Of a DNA stretch of 64,000 nt, positions 17,101 through 28,200 are shown one piece after another. Origin of the DNA: Bacteroidota bacterium (lineage in GTDB: Bacteria > Bacteroidota > Bacteroidia > Chitinophagales > Chitinophagaceae); contig JAFAFR010000084.1 of NCBI GenBank assembly GCA_023423405.1, positions 124,001 to 188,000 on the forward strand, read 5' to 3'. Both the position numbers and the translations under genes were made by a program. Position 1 is the stretch's first letter; every line of letters begins with the position of its first letter. The notes beneath the pieces were generated by a model. It did not search any database. It worked only from the letters and a program-made list of their open reading frames with translations, and was not told the DNA's origin.

Positions 17101-17440
17101 AAAAGGAGGGCCTATATTTGTGTCTAATATTTTTAGGATGTCGGGTATTTATCTTTATATTTTTATCAAATGGTAAGTACTATAAAATTTAGTTTACTAT
17201 TTTTTAACTATTTTATTCATTTACAATTTAATATAAGATATATACAATTAATTTAAACTTATGTTTTTCCTATTCAATTCCAAAGATACCGGCAAAAATC
17301 CTTTATAAACTGAATTCTCAATAGATGTCTATAAATAAAACATTAATAATTGATTTACAATATTTTCCAAATGTTAATTGGTATAAAAAAGTATATAGTT
17401 ATGAGCATCTTCAAATAAGCTCATATGATGCACATGCAAA
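17101..17440. other. AT-rich island spanning intergenic DNA and start of WbqC-like gene
   Basis: This stretch is strikingly richer in A and T than the flanking DNA. It holds a TATATTTG -7 element at 17113-17120 and, just after it, a 12-codon frame starting ATG TCG at 17139 and ending TAA at 17175-17177. The remaining intergenic part to 17324 has no further gene that I can support. The low-GC character continues through roughly the first 40 codons of the following gene and stops abruptly. Confidence 0.6.
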
Positions 17441-17942
17441 AATGAGTTTCCGGAACCGTATGCAGCTTGCCGGCGGTGCCGGGTTGCTTCAGTTGTCCGT
17501 TCCCCTTCTCGATGCCCGGAATGAGAAACAACTGGCAAAAGACGTGAAGCTGGCTGGCGGGAGCTGGCAGCGGGACCATTGGCGGACAATTTTGTCCTGC
17601 TACAACCGCTCTCCCTGGTTTGAGTATTACCGCGACGATTTGGCAGTTTTTTATGAGAAGCAGTACGGGTTTTTGTTTGACCTGAGCCTGGATGCCTGCC
17701 GGTGGGTGGAGCGGCACCTGGGTAGTTCAACGCCTATTGCGCTCAATGGAAAAGAGGAAGCAGGGGACGATTTCCGGAATTTCTTCCGGCCGGCAACCCG
17801 TTTGAACTGGGCCGGGGAGGCAGAAATGGTGGGTCCTTACAACCAGGTTTTTAGGGAAAGAAATGGTTTTATACCCGGCCTGTCGATCCTGGACCTCCTG
17901 TTTTGTGAAGGTCCTGCCGCCCGAAAATGGCTGGTGTCGTAA
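17325..17942 (+). CDS. WbqC-like family protein
   Basis: Member of the WbqC family, found in sugar and surface-polysaccharide contexts and conserved in Bacteroidota, function unproven. Matching features: the N-terminal LQYFPNVNWYKKVYSYEHL, the basic FRNRMQLAG block, then QLSVPLLDARNEKQLAKDVKL and W-R-x-H-W (SWQRDHWRTI), and YNRSPWFEYYRD. 205 residues, soluble, probably cytoplasmic. The first 40 codons are AT-rich while the rest matches its neighbours. It sits alone between two convergent or separate units; a minus-strand terminator hairpin follows its stop and may serve both strands. In other Bacteroidota, wbqC-like genes often neighbour lepB; no such gene is present here. Confidence 0.82.
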   Translation: MSINKTLIIDLQYFPNVNWYKKVYSYEHLQISSYDAHAKMSFRNRMQLAGGAGLLQLSVPLLDARNEKQLAKDVKLAGGSWQRDHWRTILSCYNRSPWFEYYRDDLAVFYEKQYGFLFDLSLDACRWVERHLGSSTPIALNGKEEAGDDFRNFFRPATRLNWAGEAEMVGPYNQVFRERNGFIPGLSILDLLFCEGPAARKWLVS

Positions 17943-17955
17943 TACAGGCAGTGCA

Positions 17956-17982
17956 CAAAAAGGCCTGGAAATATCCAGGCCT
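17956..17982 (-). terminator. Terminator after M56 gene
   Basis: Perfect stem AGGCCTGGA / TCCAGGCCT with a 4-nt loop; on the minus strand it is followed by TTTTT. It lies about 75 nt past the M56 stop. It could also serve the opposite WbqC gene. Confidence 0.75.
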
Positions 17983-18056
17983 CTGAAAAATAGGATGTAA
18001 ACGATTTGAGAAACCTTCGCTTTTAGCCGGTGTTGCTCAAAGACAAATGCTGCGGC

Positions 18057-19880
18057 TTAAAAATAAACGGTTTGCTTACGCTTGCGGCTTTGTGTAGCAG
18101 GGCGAGCCGGGTAATTCTCCGGAGCGGGGGCCACAGCGGTTTGCCGCAATGCGCGTTCCGCCTTCCGTGTTTCCTGCTCGGTCTTTATGCAGAGCGACCG
18201 CAACCGGGCTGCTTCCTTCTCCACTTTCTCCCAGTCGAGTTTGGCCAGTTCTTTTTCCAGGGTATACTGGATATCTGCGGCACTGGCGCCTTCCTCTTCC
18301 AGTCGAAGTTTCAGCTTGTCCCAGTTCAACTGGTTCAGTGCTACCTGCACCTGGAGAGCGGCATTCATGGCCTTATCGGACAGTTTGACTGCTCCCGCTG
18401 CGCCGGCCCCTTCCTTCCTTTTTACCGTATCGAGCGTGATCTCATAGGTTTTAAAACTGTTCAGTGGAACATAAGGGGTATAGAGGTTGGTCCGGGCATC
18501 GGCCGGCAAATGCATTTCTTTCGAAGGGAGTACAAAATTCAGCTCCTTCTGTGTTCCGGCCAACGTAGCAGCCGGTTCTTCCTCATTGTCGTCGATGGCT
18601 GTGGTCCAGGTGGTATGAATATTCATGGTGGCGATCTGGTCATTCACGGCAAGGAGCTCGCTGGCTAGGGCCAGGGCTTCGGGCGATTCCTGCCCGGGTG
18701 AATTGATTCCAGGCGCACGTTCAGGAGCAGAGGCAACGCTTTTCTGTGAGGGCGGTGCGAGTGTATTGCCGGTATCGAGGGGCCGGGCCTGTTTGTTGTT
18801 CACCGGCGCCGGGTTTTCGGGCTCTGGGGAAGACGTCCTGGTGAAAGTGTATTCCAACGGCTCTTCTACCGTCCGCCAGAGAACGCGGCTGATCTCCTGC
18901 CGCGGCTCTACCAGGGCAAAAAGTCCGGCCAGCGCAATGGCCGTGGTAAGCAGAGCCAGTTTTCCTATGGGCTCCCGGCGATCGGCCGGCAGCGCCAGCA
19001 TTCTTTTCACCCGCGCCAGCAGGAGCTTGGAACTGCTTCCGCCTGCAGCCACCAGGAAACCCGCCCCGGGGAATACCCGCTGCTGCTCCAGTTGCAGCAG
19101 GGCGCTGGCATAGGATTCGGGACGAAACGGGAATTGCAGCACCCAATCGTCGCAGGCATTCTCTCTTTCTTCCCGGATAATGGCCACCAGCTTATGGGTA
19201 AAGGGATTGTAATACAACAGCACTTCTGCCAGGGAGACCACCAGGTTCCAGAAATAATCGTTGCGACGGATATGCGCCAGCTCATGGATGAGGATGGCTT
19301 CCAGTTGGTCGTGGCTGAGTTGGGTAGCCGCGCTGAAAGGCAGCAGGATCATGGGTTTCAGCCAGCCGAGTAAAACGGGACTTTCAATTTTCTGGGAAAA
19401 CCAGAGCGTGACTTTCCGGCTGATGTGCATGTGCCCGCGCATTTCTTCCAGGAAAAGCCGCCATTCCACCGGCACCTTGTGCAGCCCTTCTTTTCGTAAG
19501 CGGTTGGCAGAAAAATACAACTGGCTAAAACGTATAACCCTCACTGTTAGCCAGGCCAGGTAAAGCACAGACAAATAGGGCAGGGCCATTTGAATATATA
19601 CCAGGCAGCGGGAGTATTCCAGGAATACCCGGTCGCTGGAGATGCCGGCAAGATGGTAACCTGTTGGGTGGTACCACCGGAAAATGAAGGTGCCGGCCGA
19701 CCAGAGGAGGCCGCTGAGCAGCAGGCCCAGGGCCAGGTTATACCGGTGTGCGGCCGAAAGGCGAAACAGGCTTTTTTTAAGAACCAGGAACAGCATCCAC
19801 AACACGCCCCACTGCCACCAACTGTTCAGGATCGTCCAGCCCAGCGCCTCCAGGAAAACGGTCTGGGTTTCGGCGGGCAT
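18057..19880 (-). CDS. M56 family (BlaR1/MecR1-like) membrane metalloprotease
   Basis: Membrane protease likely to act as signal transducer for the adjacent BlaI-like repressor. The N-terminal half has several hydrophobic segments and the M56 zinc motif HELAHIRR at about residue 200, with the ENACDDWVLQ stretch that follows in BlaR1. After a membrane segment near residue 310-330 comes a periplasmic part of about 270 residues. This part is not a penicillin-binding domain: it has no SxxK or KTG-type motif, but has a Pro/Ser-rich linker and a Gln/Glu/Leu-rich helical tail that may form a coiled coil. The signal is therefore probably not a beta-lactam. It overlaps nothing but begins 1 nt after the repressor's stop, so the two are translationally linked. 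Confidence 0.85.
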   Translation of the reverse strand: MPAETQTVFLEALGWTILNSWWQWGVLWMLFLVLKKSLFRLSAAHRYNLALGLLLSGLLWSAGTFIFRWYHPTGYHLAGISSDRVFLEYSRCLVYIQMALPYLSVLYLAWLTVRVIRFSQLYFSANRLRKEGLHKVPVEWRLFLEEMRGHMHISRKVTLWFSQKIESPVLLGWLKPMILLPFSAATQLSHDQLEAILIHELAHIRRNDYFWNLVVSLAEVLLYYNPFTHKLVAIIREERENACDDWVLQFPFRPESYASALLQLEQQRVFPGAGFLVAAGGSSSKLLLARVKRMLALPADRREPIGKLALLTTAIALAGLFALVEPRQEISRVLWRTVEEPLEYTFTRTSSPEPENPAPVNNKQARPLDTGNTLAPPSQKSVASAPERAPGINSPGQESPEALALASELLAVNDQIATMNIHTTWTTAIDDNEEEPAATLAGTQKELNFVLPSKEMHLPADARTNLYTPYVPLNSFKTYEITLDTVKRKEGAGAAGAVKLSDKAMNAALQVQVALNQLNWDKLKLRLEEEGASAADIQYTLEKELAKLDWEKVEKEAARLRSLCIKTEQETRKAERALRQTAVAPAPENYPARPATQSRKRKQTVYF

Positions 19881-19881
19881 A

Positions 19882-20265
19882 TCACTGCTTTTTCAGGTTA
19901 TTCAATAATTGCTGGATCTCCTCCAGCTCTTTTTCAGAAGTTTTGTGGTTTCCCAGGGCCTGCAATACCAGTTGGGTAGGAGAGCCGCCGAAAAGCCCGT
20001 CAATCATCTTGCCCAGCAAATGTTTCTGGGTTTTTTCCTTACTCACGGCTGCCTGGTAAATATGGGTTTTCACGGAGTCGTCGCGGCGCACCAAGCCCTT
20101 TTCGTGCATGATCTGCATCAGCTTCAGCGTGGTGGTATAGCCCACGTCTTTTGAAGCGGCCAGGATCTCATGTACCTCGCGTACACTCGCCAGTCCGCGC
20201 GACCAAAGCACCTGTAATATCTCCAGTTCGCTTTCGGTAGGTTTAATATATTTTGGTGAAGCCAT
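19882..20265 (-). CDS. BlaI/MecI/CopY family transcriptional repressor
   Basis: Winged-helix repressor. ELEILQVLWSRGLASVREVHEIL is the recognition-domain start of this family, followed by GYTTTLKLMQIMHEKGL and the dimerisation segment that M56 proteases cut in BlaI. 127 residues when started at the ATG at 20265 (MASPKYIKPTESE); a start at 20286 is possible but less likely. Transcribed leftward with the M56 gene immediately after it (1-nt gap). It probably represses this operon, and perhaps others, through the dyad at 20289-20304. Confidence 0.93.
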   Translation of the reverse strand: MASPKYIKPTESELEILQVLWSRGLASVREVHEILAASKDVGYTTTLKLMQIMHEKGLVRRDDSVKTHIYQAAVSKEKTQKHLLGKMIDGLFGGSPTQLVLQALGNHKTSEKELEEIQQLLNNLKKQ

Positions 20266-20288
20266 AATGGAACGTTTGGGGTACAATA

Positions 20289-20304
20289 TACGATTGATTT
20301 CGTA
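20289..20304. promoter_or_regulatory. Candidate BlaI-type operator upstream of repressor gene
   Basis: TACGA and TCGTA arms with a 6-nt spacer, about 24-39 nt before the repressor ATG. A weak -7-like TATATTG lies just downstream of it on the minus strand, so a bound repressor would block transcription. Spacing differs from the TACA/TGTA sites known from staphylococci. Confidence 0.4.
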
Positions 20305-20419
20305 AAAAAACAGGCAAGTTTGTTAAAATGCATGTGAAAGGGAAAAACGGTTTACAGACAAAACGGGCGGTATGTAATGTGAGCGGTAAATGGAGCGAAG
20401 CTGCGAAAGACCGGGGCAT

Positions 20420-20450
20420 AAAAAAAGCCCCCGCGTAGACACGAGGGGAC
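20420..20450 (-). terminator. Terminator after hppA
   Basis: On the minus strand GTCCCCTCGT / ACGCGGGGGC form a 10-bp stem with one mismatch and loop GTCT, followed by a run of T. It is 44 nt past the hppA stop. The remaining intergenic DNA up to the repressor promoter shows nothing else. Confidence 0.8.
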
Positions 20451-20493
20451 TTTGGTATTTGGATCTGATTAGTTGCTGTTACAAAGCTAGCTA

Positions 20494-22908
<2,415 letters not shown>

Positions 22909-22941
22909 AATTAAGCTTGTTAACAAAAATTTTAGAGTGGG

Positions 22942-22949
22942 CAAAAATA
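22942..22949 (-). promoter_or_regulatory. Promoter -7 element for hppA
   Basis: Minus strand TATTTTTG followed by CC; consensus TAnnTTTG, 34 nt upstream of the hppA ATG and just past the end of the AsmA-like gene. Confidence 0.6.
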
Positions 22950-22964
22950 GGGGAGAATGCCCAA

Positions 22965-25900
22965 TTATTGCTTTTTCTGCGTGCTGTCAGCGCCGTTTTT
23001 CTTCTTTTTCAACAGGTTATTCAGAAGCCCTTTGGCGGCTTCTTCCGCTTTTTGGGGAGTGGACAATGCTCCCGACTGGCCGGAACTGCTGTCTTTTTGG
23101 TTTAATACCTGCTCTTTTAACAGCTTATCAACGTCTTTAAGTGCTTGATTTTTAATTGATTTCAAAGTATCGCTTGCCTCGCTGCCGGCTGCTTTCACCA
23201 GGCTGTCTGCCTTGCTTTTCACTTCTGCTGCCAGGCTGCCTGCCTGCTGCTGTACATCGTAACGCAGGCTGGGTTGAGAAATGGTGCCGCCCATATTGAG
23301 CTTCAGGTTCACCGTTTCGCCCGGGTTTACTGCAATCCCGGCTTTGGCCAGGTTGGCGGCCAGGTTGTTGATGACCTGGTTGGCATCGTTGCCCAGGCGC
23401 GAGCGCGGCACTTTCATATTGACCAGGTAATCGAGCGACTGGTCAAATCCATGCATGCCGCCTACTTCCATCTGCACATCGTTCCATTTTACCGTAAATG
23501 GTTTCACCACCACTTTTCCGTTCACAAATTCGAAATACTGTTTGATGTCCTTTACGCTGATCTTTTCCATTCCCTGGATGCCCAGTTTGGAAGAGATGCT
23601 TTCCAGGGGTTTGAATTTTTCCAGGAAACCATCCAGCAATAAAATATTGCCATTGCCGGTAAGGCTTTTGAGATCGGGCATCATATCGTTGCCCAACTGG
23701 CCGGTAATGGTGAGGGCCGAATTCAGTTTCCCGGAAATGAAAGCTGCCACGGGCATCAGGTATTTGACGGTATTGAAGGACTGGAAAGTTTTTGCCACGT
23801 CGAGACCGTTCAACTGGTACTGGAACTGGAAGGCGGGGTGCTGTTTGTTTTCGCGCGTGCTGTATATGCCGTTCAGGGAAATGCTTCCGTCCAGCGCTTT
23901 CATCGTAAGGTTTTGCAGGGCGGCCGTTTGGTTGGCAATGGTAACGGTGCCGCTCACCTGCTGATAACTTACCTTGTCGTAAATGAGTTCGCCGATGGCT
24001 GCATTCAGGCCCAGGTCGAGGTTGGCGGGAATTGCGAAGGGTTGCAGGCTACTGCTGTCGGCCGGTTTTTCCGGGGTTGCCGGCTGGCCCATCCATTTGT
24101 TGAGGTCTACGCGGTCGGCGGAGAAACGAAAGCGACCCTTGAGGGCTTCGTCCTTCAACGCATAACCAATGGCGTTATACAGGTCACCGTCCGCCGTAAA
24201 TTTTGTTCCCATGAAGCTGCCTGCCGTTTGGTCGACATGGATGGTTGCGGGCGTGAACCGGAGCGTGGCGGCGTTGAGTTGCAGGCCTTCGGGATAGCTG
24301 TGGCTTTTGTACACAAAATCTTTCAGGTTGAGGGTTCCGGAAGATTGAACCCGGTCGTACTGCTCCTTATCGATCATCGACTTTTTACCACTGATCCTGA
24401 TATCGGCATCGAGCTTTCCGTCGATGCTGGTGCCGGGCTCAAAGTTGTAAAATTGTTTTACGCGGTCGAGCTGGAGTTTTCCTTTCAGGCCGGCGTCAAA
24501 TTGCGGATCGGTGGCAGGGTGGGTGAGTACAAGGTTGAAATCGACCGGATCGTTTCCTATTTCCACATGTCCTGTTGGAATGCGTATAACGGTATTGTCC
24601 GGTTGTCCATCGGCGTTATCAATGCGGATATCTGCTCCCAGGTGTTGTATGGGCTGCGGGAAATCTTTCGATGCATAGAACACCTCGGTCAGTTTCAGGA
24701 AGCCCCTGGCTTCAAAGGGACCGGGTTGCTGCTGCAGCACTACGTTCAGGTTGCCTTTTGCCTGGATATCTGCCGCCAGTTTTCCGCTGATGCGGGTTCC
24801 GGAGGCCAGCCGGATGAACTGTCCAACGGATGCCAGGTCGAGGTTGCCTTTGGCTGCGGCTTCGATGTATTGTTTTGTTTCGGGGTATTTCAGCAGCAGG
24901 GCGCATTCAAAGGGCTCTTTGCCGAATTGCAGACTGGCTTTCGGAATAGAAACGACGGTATTGTCCAACTGCCCATCGGGGTTGGCCGCTTCGAGGCGGA
25001 GCTGCACGTTTTGCACCGGTTGGGGAAGGTCGGGATATTTAAAATAGCCATCCTGCACGTCGGCTTTTACCTCAAAGGCGGGAAGCCGGTGCCCGTCGTA
25101 CACGCCTTTTACCCATCCTTCAAGGGCGGCTTTGCCCTTGGTCTCCAGGTCGCCAAAATCATTCTTATACACCGAAGGCACGAGGCTTAAAATGCTCCTG
25201 AAATCGTTGGAAGGCGTCTTGAACCGGATATCCATATTATAGGTGGAATCGTTCACCAACTGAAAGCTTCCATCCGATTCCAGTTCCAGTTCGTTCAGGA
25301 GAAGTTTGGTTTTGCTGAAGCGGAACAGGTTTTTGTCCTGCTCAATATCCAGGTCGGCCGCCAGGCGGGTGCGGGTGTCGAGCAGGTAGGGAATACCCGC
25401 ATAGCTGAAATTGGTTTTGAGCGCCGCGGTTTGGGTGTGGAGGGTGAAGCTCTTTTCGGTAAAATTGCCGCTGCCTTCGTGGTCGAGCCCCGCTATCGCA
25501 AAATGCATGTTACCGGGTTCATCGTCGTAGCGGATAAGGCCGTTGCGGATGGCGTACTGTTTCAGCTCGAGGCGGAACGCTTTGTCAGAAGGGCTGGCGG
25601 TGGCACTGTCTTCTGAGGCTTTCATGATGTCCCAGTTCACCTGTCCATCCTTATTGACGATGGCGTGGATCCGCGGACTTTCGAGGATCAGTTTGGAAAG
25701 CTCCATGGGACCGGAGCCGATCAGGCTGAAAAGATTAACGGCAACATCAATGCGATCCGCCGATACCAGGGTATCCCCGGCAAAAGCTTCGGGGCCGGTA
25801 ATGTAGAACCGGTCGAGTCCTACGCTGACGCGCGGAAAATGACGGAAGAAAGAAATGGAAACGTCTTCAAATCCCGAGCGGGCGTTGAGCTGGTTGTTCA

Positions 25901-26015
25901 TTTCCTTCCGGGCCAGGTCTTTTATTTTTCCGCTGAATACAAAGGGCAGGGCAATTGCCATAACCAACAAAAGCAGCACCAGTGCACCGGTCACTGCCAA
26001 AATTTTCTTCACCAT
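22965..26015 (-). CDS. AsmA-like family protein
   Basis: Large (1016-residue) inner-membrane-anchored protein of the AsmA/TamB superfamily. One N-terminal membrane helix (ILAVTGALVLLLLVMAIALPFVF) is followed by a long periplasmic region of repeated beta strands; the N-terminal FEDVSISFFRHFPRVSVGL and VSADRIDVAVNLFSLI segments are typical AsmA. Proteins of this superfamily form hydrophobic grooves that carry phospholipids between the two membranes. The tail is Lys/Ala/Gln-rich, predicted helical (residues about 930-1016). The function is inferred from family only. It precedes hppA on the same strand, but hppA has its own promoter. Confidence 0.88.
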   Translation of the reverse strand: MVKKILAVTGALVLLLLVMAIALPFVFSGKIKDLARKEMNNQLNARSGFEDVSISFFRHFPRVSVGLDRFYITGPEAFAGDTLVSADRIDVAVNLFSLIGSGPMELSKLILESPRIHAIVNKDGQVNWDIMKASEDSATASPSDKAFRLELKQYAIRNGLIRYDDEPGNMHFAIAGLDHEGSGNFTEKSFTLHTQTAALKTNFSYAGIPYLLDTRTRLAADLDIEQDKNLFRFSKTKLLLNELELESDGSFQLVNDSTYNMDIRFKTPSNDFRSILSLVPSVYKNDFGDLETKGKAALEGWVKGVYDGHRLPAFEVKADVQDGYFKYPDLPQPVQNVQLRLEAANPDGQLDNTVVSIPKASLQFGKEPFECALLLKYPETKQYIEAAAKGNLDLASVGQFIRLASGTRISGKLAADIQAKGNLNVVLQQQPGPFEARGFLKLTEVFYASKDFPQPIQHLGADIRIDNADGQPDNTVIRIPTGHVEIGNDPVDFNLVLTHPATDPQFDAGLKGKLQLDRVKQFYNFEPGTSIDGKLDADIRISGKKSMIDKEQYDRVQSSGTLNLKDFVYKSHSYPEGLQLNAATLRFTPATIHVDQTAGSFMGTKFTADGDLYNAIGYALKDEALKGRFRFSADRVDLNKWMGQPATPEKPADSSSLQPFAIPANLDLGLNAAIGELIYDKVSYQQVSGTVTIANQTAALQNLTMKALDGSISLNGIYSTRENKQHPAFQFQYQLNGLDVAKTFQSFNTVKYLMPVAAFISGKLNSALTITGQLGNDMMPDLKSLTGNGNILLLDGFLEKFKPLESISSKLGIQGMEKISVKDIKQYFEFVNGKVVVKPFTVKWNDVQMEVGGMHGFDQSLDYLVNMKVPRSRLGNDANQVINNLAANLAKAGIAVNPGETVNLKLNMGGTISQPSLRYDVQQQAGSLAAEVKSKADSLVKAAGSEASDTLKSIKNQALKDVDKLLKEQVLNQKDSSSGQSGALSTPQKAEEAAKGLLNNLLKKKKNGADSTQKKQ

Positions 26016-26116
26016 AATTCCAGTTTTGCAACAAATCAGGGGCTAAAATACCATGCCCGCAGAAATAATAACTGTTAAACGTTAAACTGGCTTGACTGTT
26101 GTGGTGTTGTTGGAGA

Positions 26117-26602
26117 ATGAAAAGGATATTCTCCCTGCTTTTTTTCTTTTCCCTCTTTGCCGTCAGTAAGGGTCAGCCGGTTCGCAAAATCTCCATACAG
26201 GAACTGGAATCGTATATTGCTGCCAGCAATAAGCCCCTGGTATTAAATTTTTGGGCAACCTATTGTAAGCCCTGCCTGGAAGAAATGCCCTATTTCCTGG
26301 AAAGCGCCAAACAGTTCCCCGGTATTGAACTGGTATTGGTGAGCATGGACCTGCCGGAATCTTACCCGGCAAAACTGTCGGCTTTCCTGGAACGAAAACC
26401 GCTGCAGCCCGCTACCCATCTCTGGCTGAACGAAACGGATGCCGATTATTTTTGTCCGCGCGTGGACGCAGGCTGGCAGGGCAGCCTGCCGGTTTCTCTT
26501 TTTGTGAACCCGAAAAAGAACTACCGGGTTTTTGTTAACCGTGCGATGCAGGTTGCAGAAATAAAATCATCCTTCCTTGCGCTTGATGCCACAGCCAACT
26601 GA
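26117..26602 (+). CDS. TlpA-like thioredoxin-fold protein, exported
   Basis: Periplasmic thiol oxidoreductase of 161 residues. A signal peptide (MKRIFSLLFFFSLFAVSKG) is followed by a thioredoxin fold with active site CKPC in FWATYCKPCLEEMPYF. Such proteins donate electrons to periplasmic redox targets, for instance cytochrome c maturation; no such target gene is near. The ATG at 26117 gives the signal peptide directly; an earlier ATG at 26099 adds six unlikely residues. Its last 36 nt overlap the end of the convergent thioredoxin-like gene. Confidence 0.85.
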   Translation: MKRIFSLLFFFSLFAVSKGQPVRKISIQELESYIAASNKPLVLNFWATYCKPCLEEMPYFLESAKQFPGIELVLVSMDLPESYPAKLSAFLERKPLQPATHLWLNETDADYFCPRVDAGWQGSLPVSLFVNPKKNYRVFVNRAMQVAEIKSSFLALDATAN

Positions 26603-27172
26603 ACGGCTTTCCGTTACCGAAACGGGCTTGCCGCCAAGCATTTCATTGATCGCCTCCCGCAGGTGCGACCGCTTCACTTTTGAGGCATCAGCCGGGTTAT
26701 CGTCTATGGCTCCCCGGTAGGCGAGTTTGCCGTTGGCGTCGAAAAGATACACTTCCGGCGTACGCGAGGCGCCGAATGCATCCGCCAGTTCGTTGTTGCT
26801 GTCCACCGTATAAGGCCATTTGTATTCCTGTGCCCTTGCATAGGCCTGCATGGCTTTGTAAGAATCGTCGCTGTTGCGGTTTCCTTCATTGGCATTCAGC
26901 AGGATCACCCCCAGGTTTTGCGACTGGGCATAGTTGGCGATATCGCGGGTGCGCGCCTGGTTCTTGATCACATATGGACAGGTATTGCAACTGAACATCA
27001 CCAGCAATCCTTTGGATGTCTTTACGTCGTTGAGGGATAATATCTTGCCGGAAACATCCTTCATTTTGGTATTGGCCAGTGGAATGGCGGATCCGATGGG
27101 AAGGGGATCTGCTGCGGGGCGGAAGGCAACTCCTGCAATAGCCAGCATAAAAATGGATAGTATTAGTTTCAT
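26567..27172 (-). CDS. Thioredoxin-like (AhpC/redoxin) family protein, exported
   Basis: A 201-residue redoxin-type protein with a signal peptide (MKLILSIFMLAIAGVAF) and the site CNTCPYV in LLVMFSCNTCPYVIKNQ; that CNTCPY signature defines a widespread Bacteroidota thioredoxin-like family. After the active site come DSNNELADAFGASRTPEVYLFD, with the cis-proline loop TPEV. Periplasmic location and a redox role are predicted; the partner is unknown. The last 12 residues lie opposite the end of the TlpA-like gene. Confidence 0.88.
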   Translation of the reverse strand: MKLILSIFMLAIAGVAFRPAADPLPIGSAIPLANTKMKDVSGKILSLNDVKTSKGLLVMFSCNTCPYVIKNQARTRDIANYAQSQNLGVILLNANEGNRNSDDSYKAMQAYARAQEYKWPYTVDSNNELADAFGASRTPEVYLFDANGKLAYRGAIDDNPADASKVKRSHLREAINEMLGGKPVSVTESRSVGCGIKRKEG

Positions 27173-27217
27173 AAGATCTTTTTTATGTACAGGCAGTCGG
27201 CTTTAAGATCGGCATTT

Positions 27218-28198
27218 TTATTGAGATTCCGAAGCTTTTCCTGTTTTCCCTGCTTCCAGCCTTTCCCTTTCCGCAGCCATCATCTTAAGGCTGTGAATGC
27301 TCACATTCAATTCATACCCAATCAGTAAGACCAGGGAACTGAAATAAATCAGCAACATCAAAACGAGTATGGTCCCAATGGATCCATAGATCTTGTTGAA
27401 ATTGCTGAATTTATTGACCCAGAAGGAAAACACCAGCACGGTCAGTATAATAAGACCGGTTGCAAAAATGGTACCCGGCGAGGAGAGCTGCCATTTTTCG
27501 TGTATCGAGGGCACATATTTGTAGATGATCGCGATGCTGTAATAGACCAGGGCGATGATGAATACCCACCTGAGGTTGCGCACGATCCACTTGATGGCCG
27601 GGGTATTAATATTGAGTTTGTTCAGCATCCAGCTCAGGATATTTCCCTGGGCGATCAGCAGGATGATGGTGCAGAGGAACAGGAAGATCAGGATGGAAGT
27701 AATGCGTACGGCCACCCAGCGTTTCTCGAGAAAATTGCGGCTGGCCGAATACATGAGCGATTTGTTAAAGGTGCGCATGATGCCCAGTACGGCATTGGAA
27801 GCATAAAACACCGCCAGTACAAAACCCAGCGACAGCAGGCCGGAGCGGGGCGTTTCGAGAAAATCGGTCAGGAAATCTTTTACCAGCACATAGGTATTGT
27901 GGTTGGGAGTGATATCCTGCGTGAGCTGCAGCAGTTCGTCCGACAACTGCTTTGAAAAGGGCATATAGGGGAACAGGGTCAGGAGGAAAATGGTTGCTGC
28001 CGGTATGGCCATCAGCAGATTGAAAGAAATGGCGGCGGCCCGGTCGTTCAGTCCCACTTTTTGCACCTGCTGCAGGAAAAAATGAACCACGTCGTAGAGG
28101 GGTAGTCCTTCAAACCCCGGAAGGCTGATCTTTTTGCTGCGGCTGATTAAAAACCTTACTGGCAGCGTGTTCCGTATGATTCTTTCCAGTTTGATCAT
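27218..28198 (-). CDS. YihY/virulence factor BrkB family membrane protein
   Basis: Integral membrane protein of 326 residues with about six hydrophobic segments. The start motif around RAAAISFNLLMAIPAATIFLL, the helical ASNAVLGIMRTFNKSL and the later LLIYFSSLVLLIGYELN are those of the YihY/BrkB (RNase BN-mislabelled) family. The molecular function is not established for the family; the old ribonuclease BN label is known to be wrong. It starts 2 nt after mltG's stop, so it is in one operon with it. Confidence 0.9.
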   Translation of the reverse strand: MIKLERIIRNTLPVRFLISRSKKISLPGFEGLPLYDVVHFFLQQVQKVGLNDRAAAISFNLLMAIPAATIFLLTLFPYMPFSKQLSDELLQLTQDITPNHNTYVLVKDFLTDFLETPRSGLLSLGFVLAVFYASNAVLGIMRTFNKSLMYSASRNFLEKRWVAVRITSILIFLFLCTIILLIAQGNILSWMLNKLNINTPAIKWIVRNLRWVFIIALVYYSIAIIYKYVPSIHEKWQLSSPGTIFATGLIILTVLVFSFWVNKFSNFNKIYGSIGTILVLMLLIYFSSLVLLIGYELNVSIHSLKMMAAERERLEAGKTGKASESQ

Positions 28199-28200
28199 GG

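Noticed and set aside
23838..25190. 450-codon plus-strand frame opposite the AsmA-like gene
   Set aside because: Antisense shadow; no start context, motif or family features.
26079..26092. Direct repeat GTTAAACGTTAAAC upstream of the TlpA-like gene
   Set aside because: Two 7-nt copies only, no link to promoter elements; too short to call an operator.
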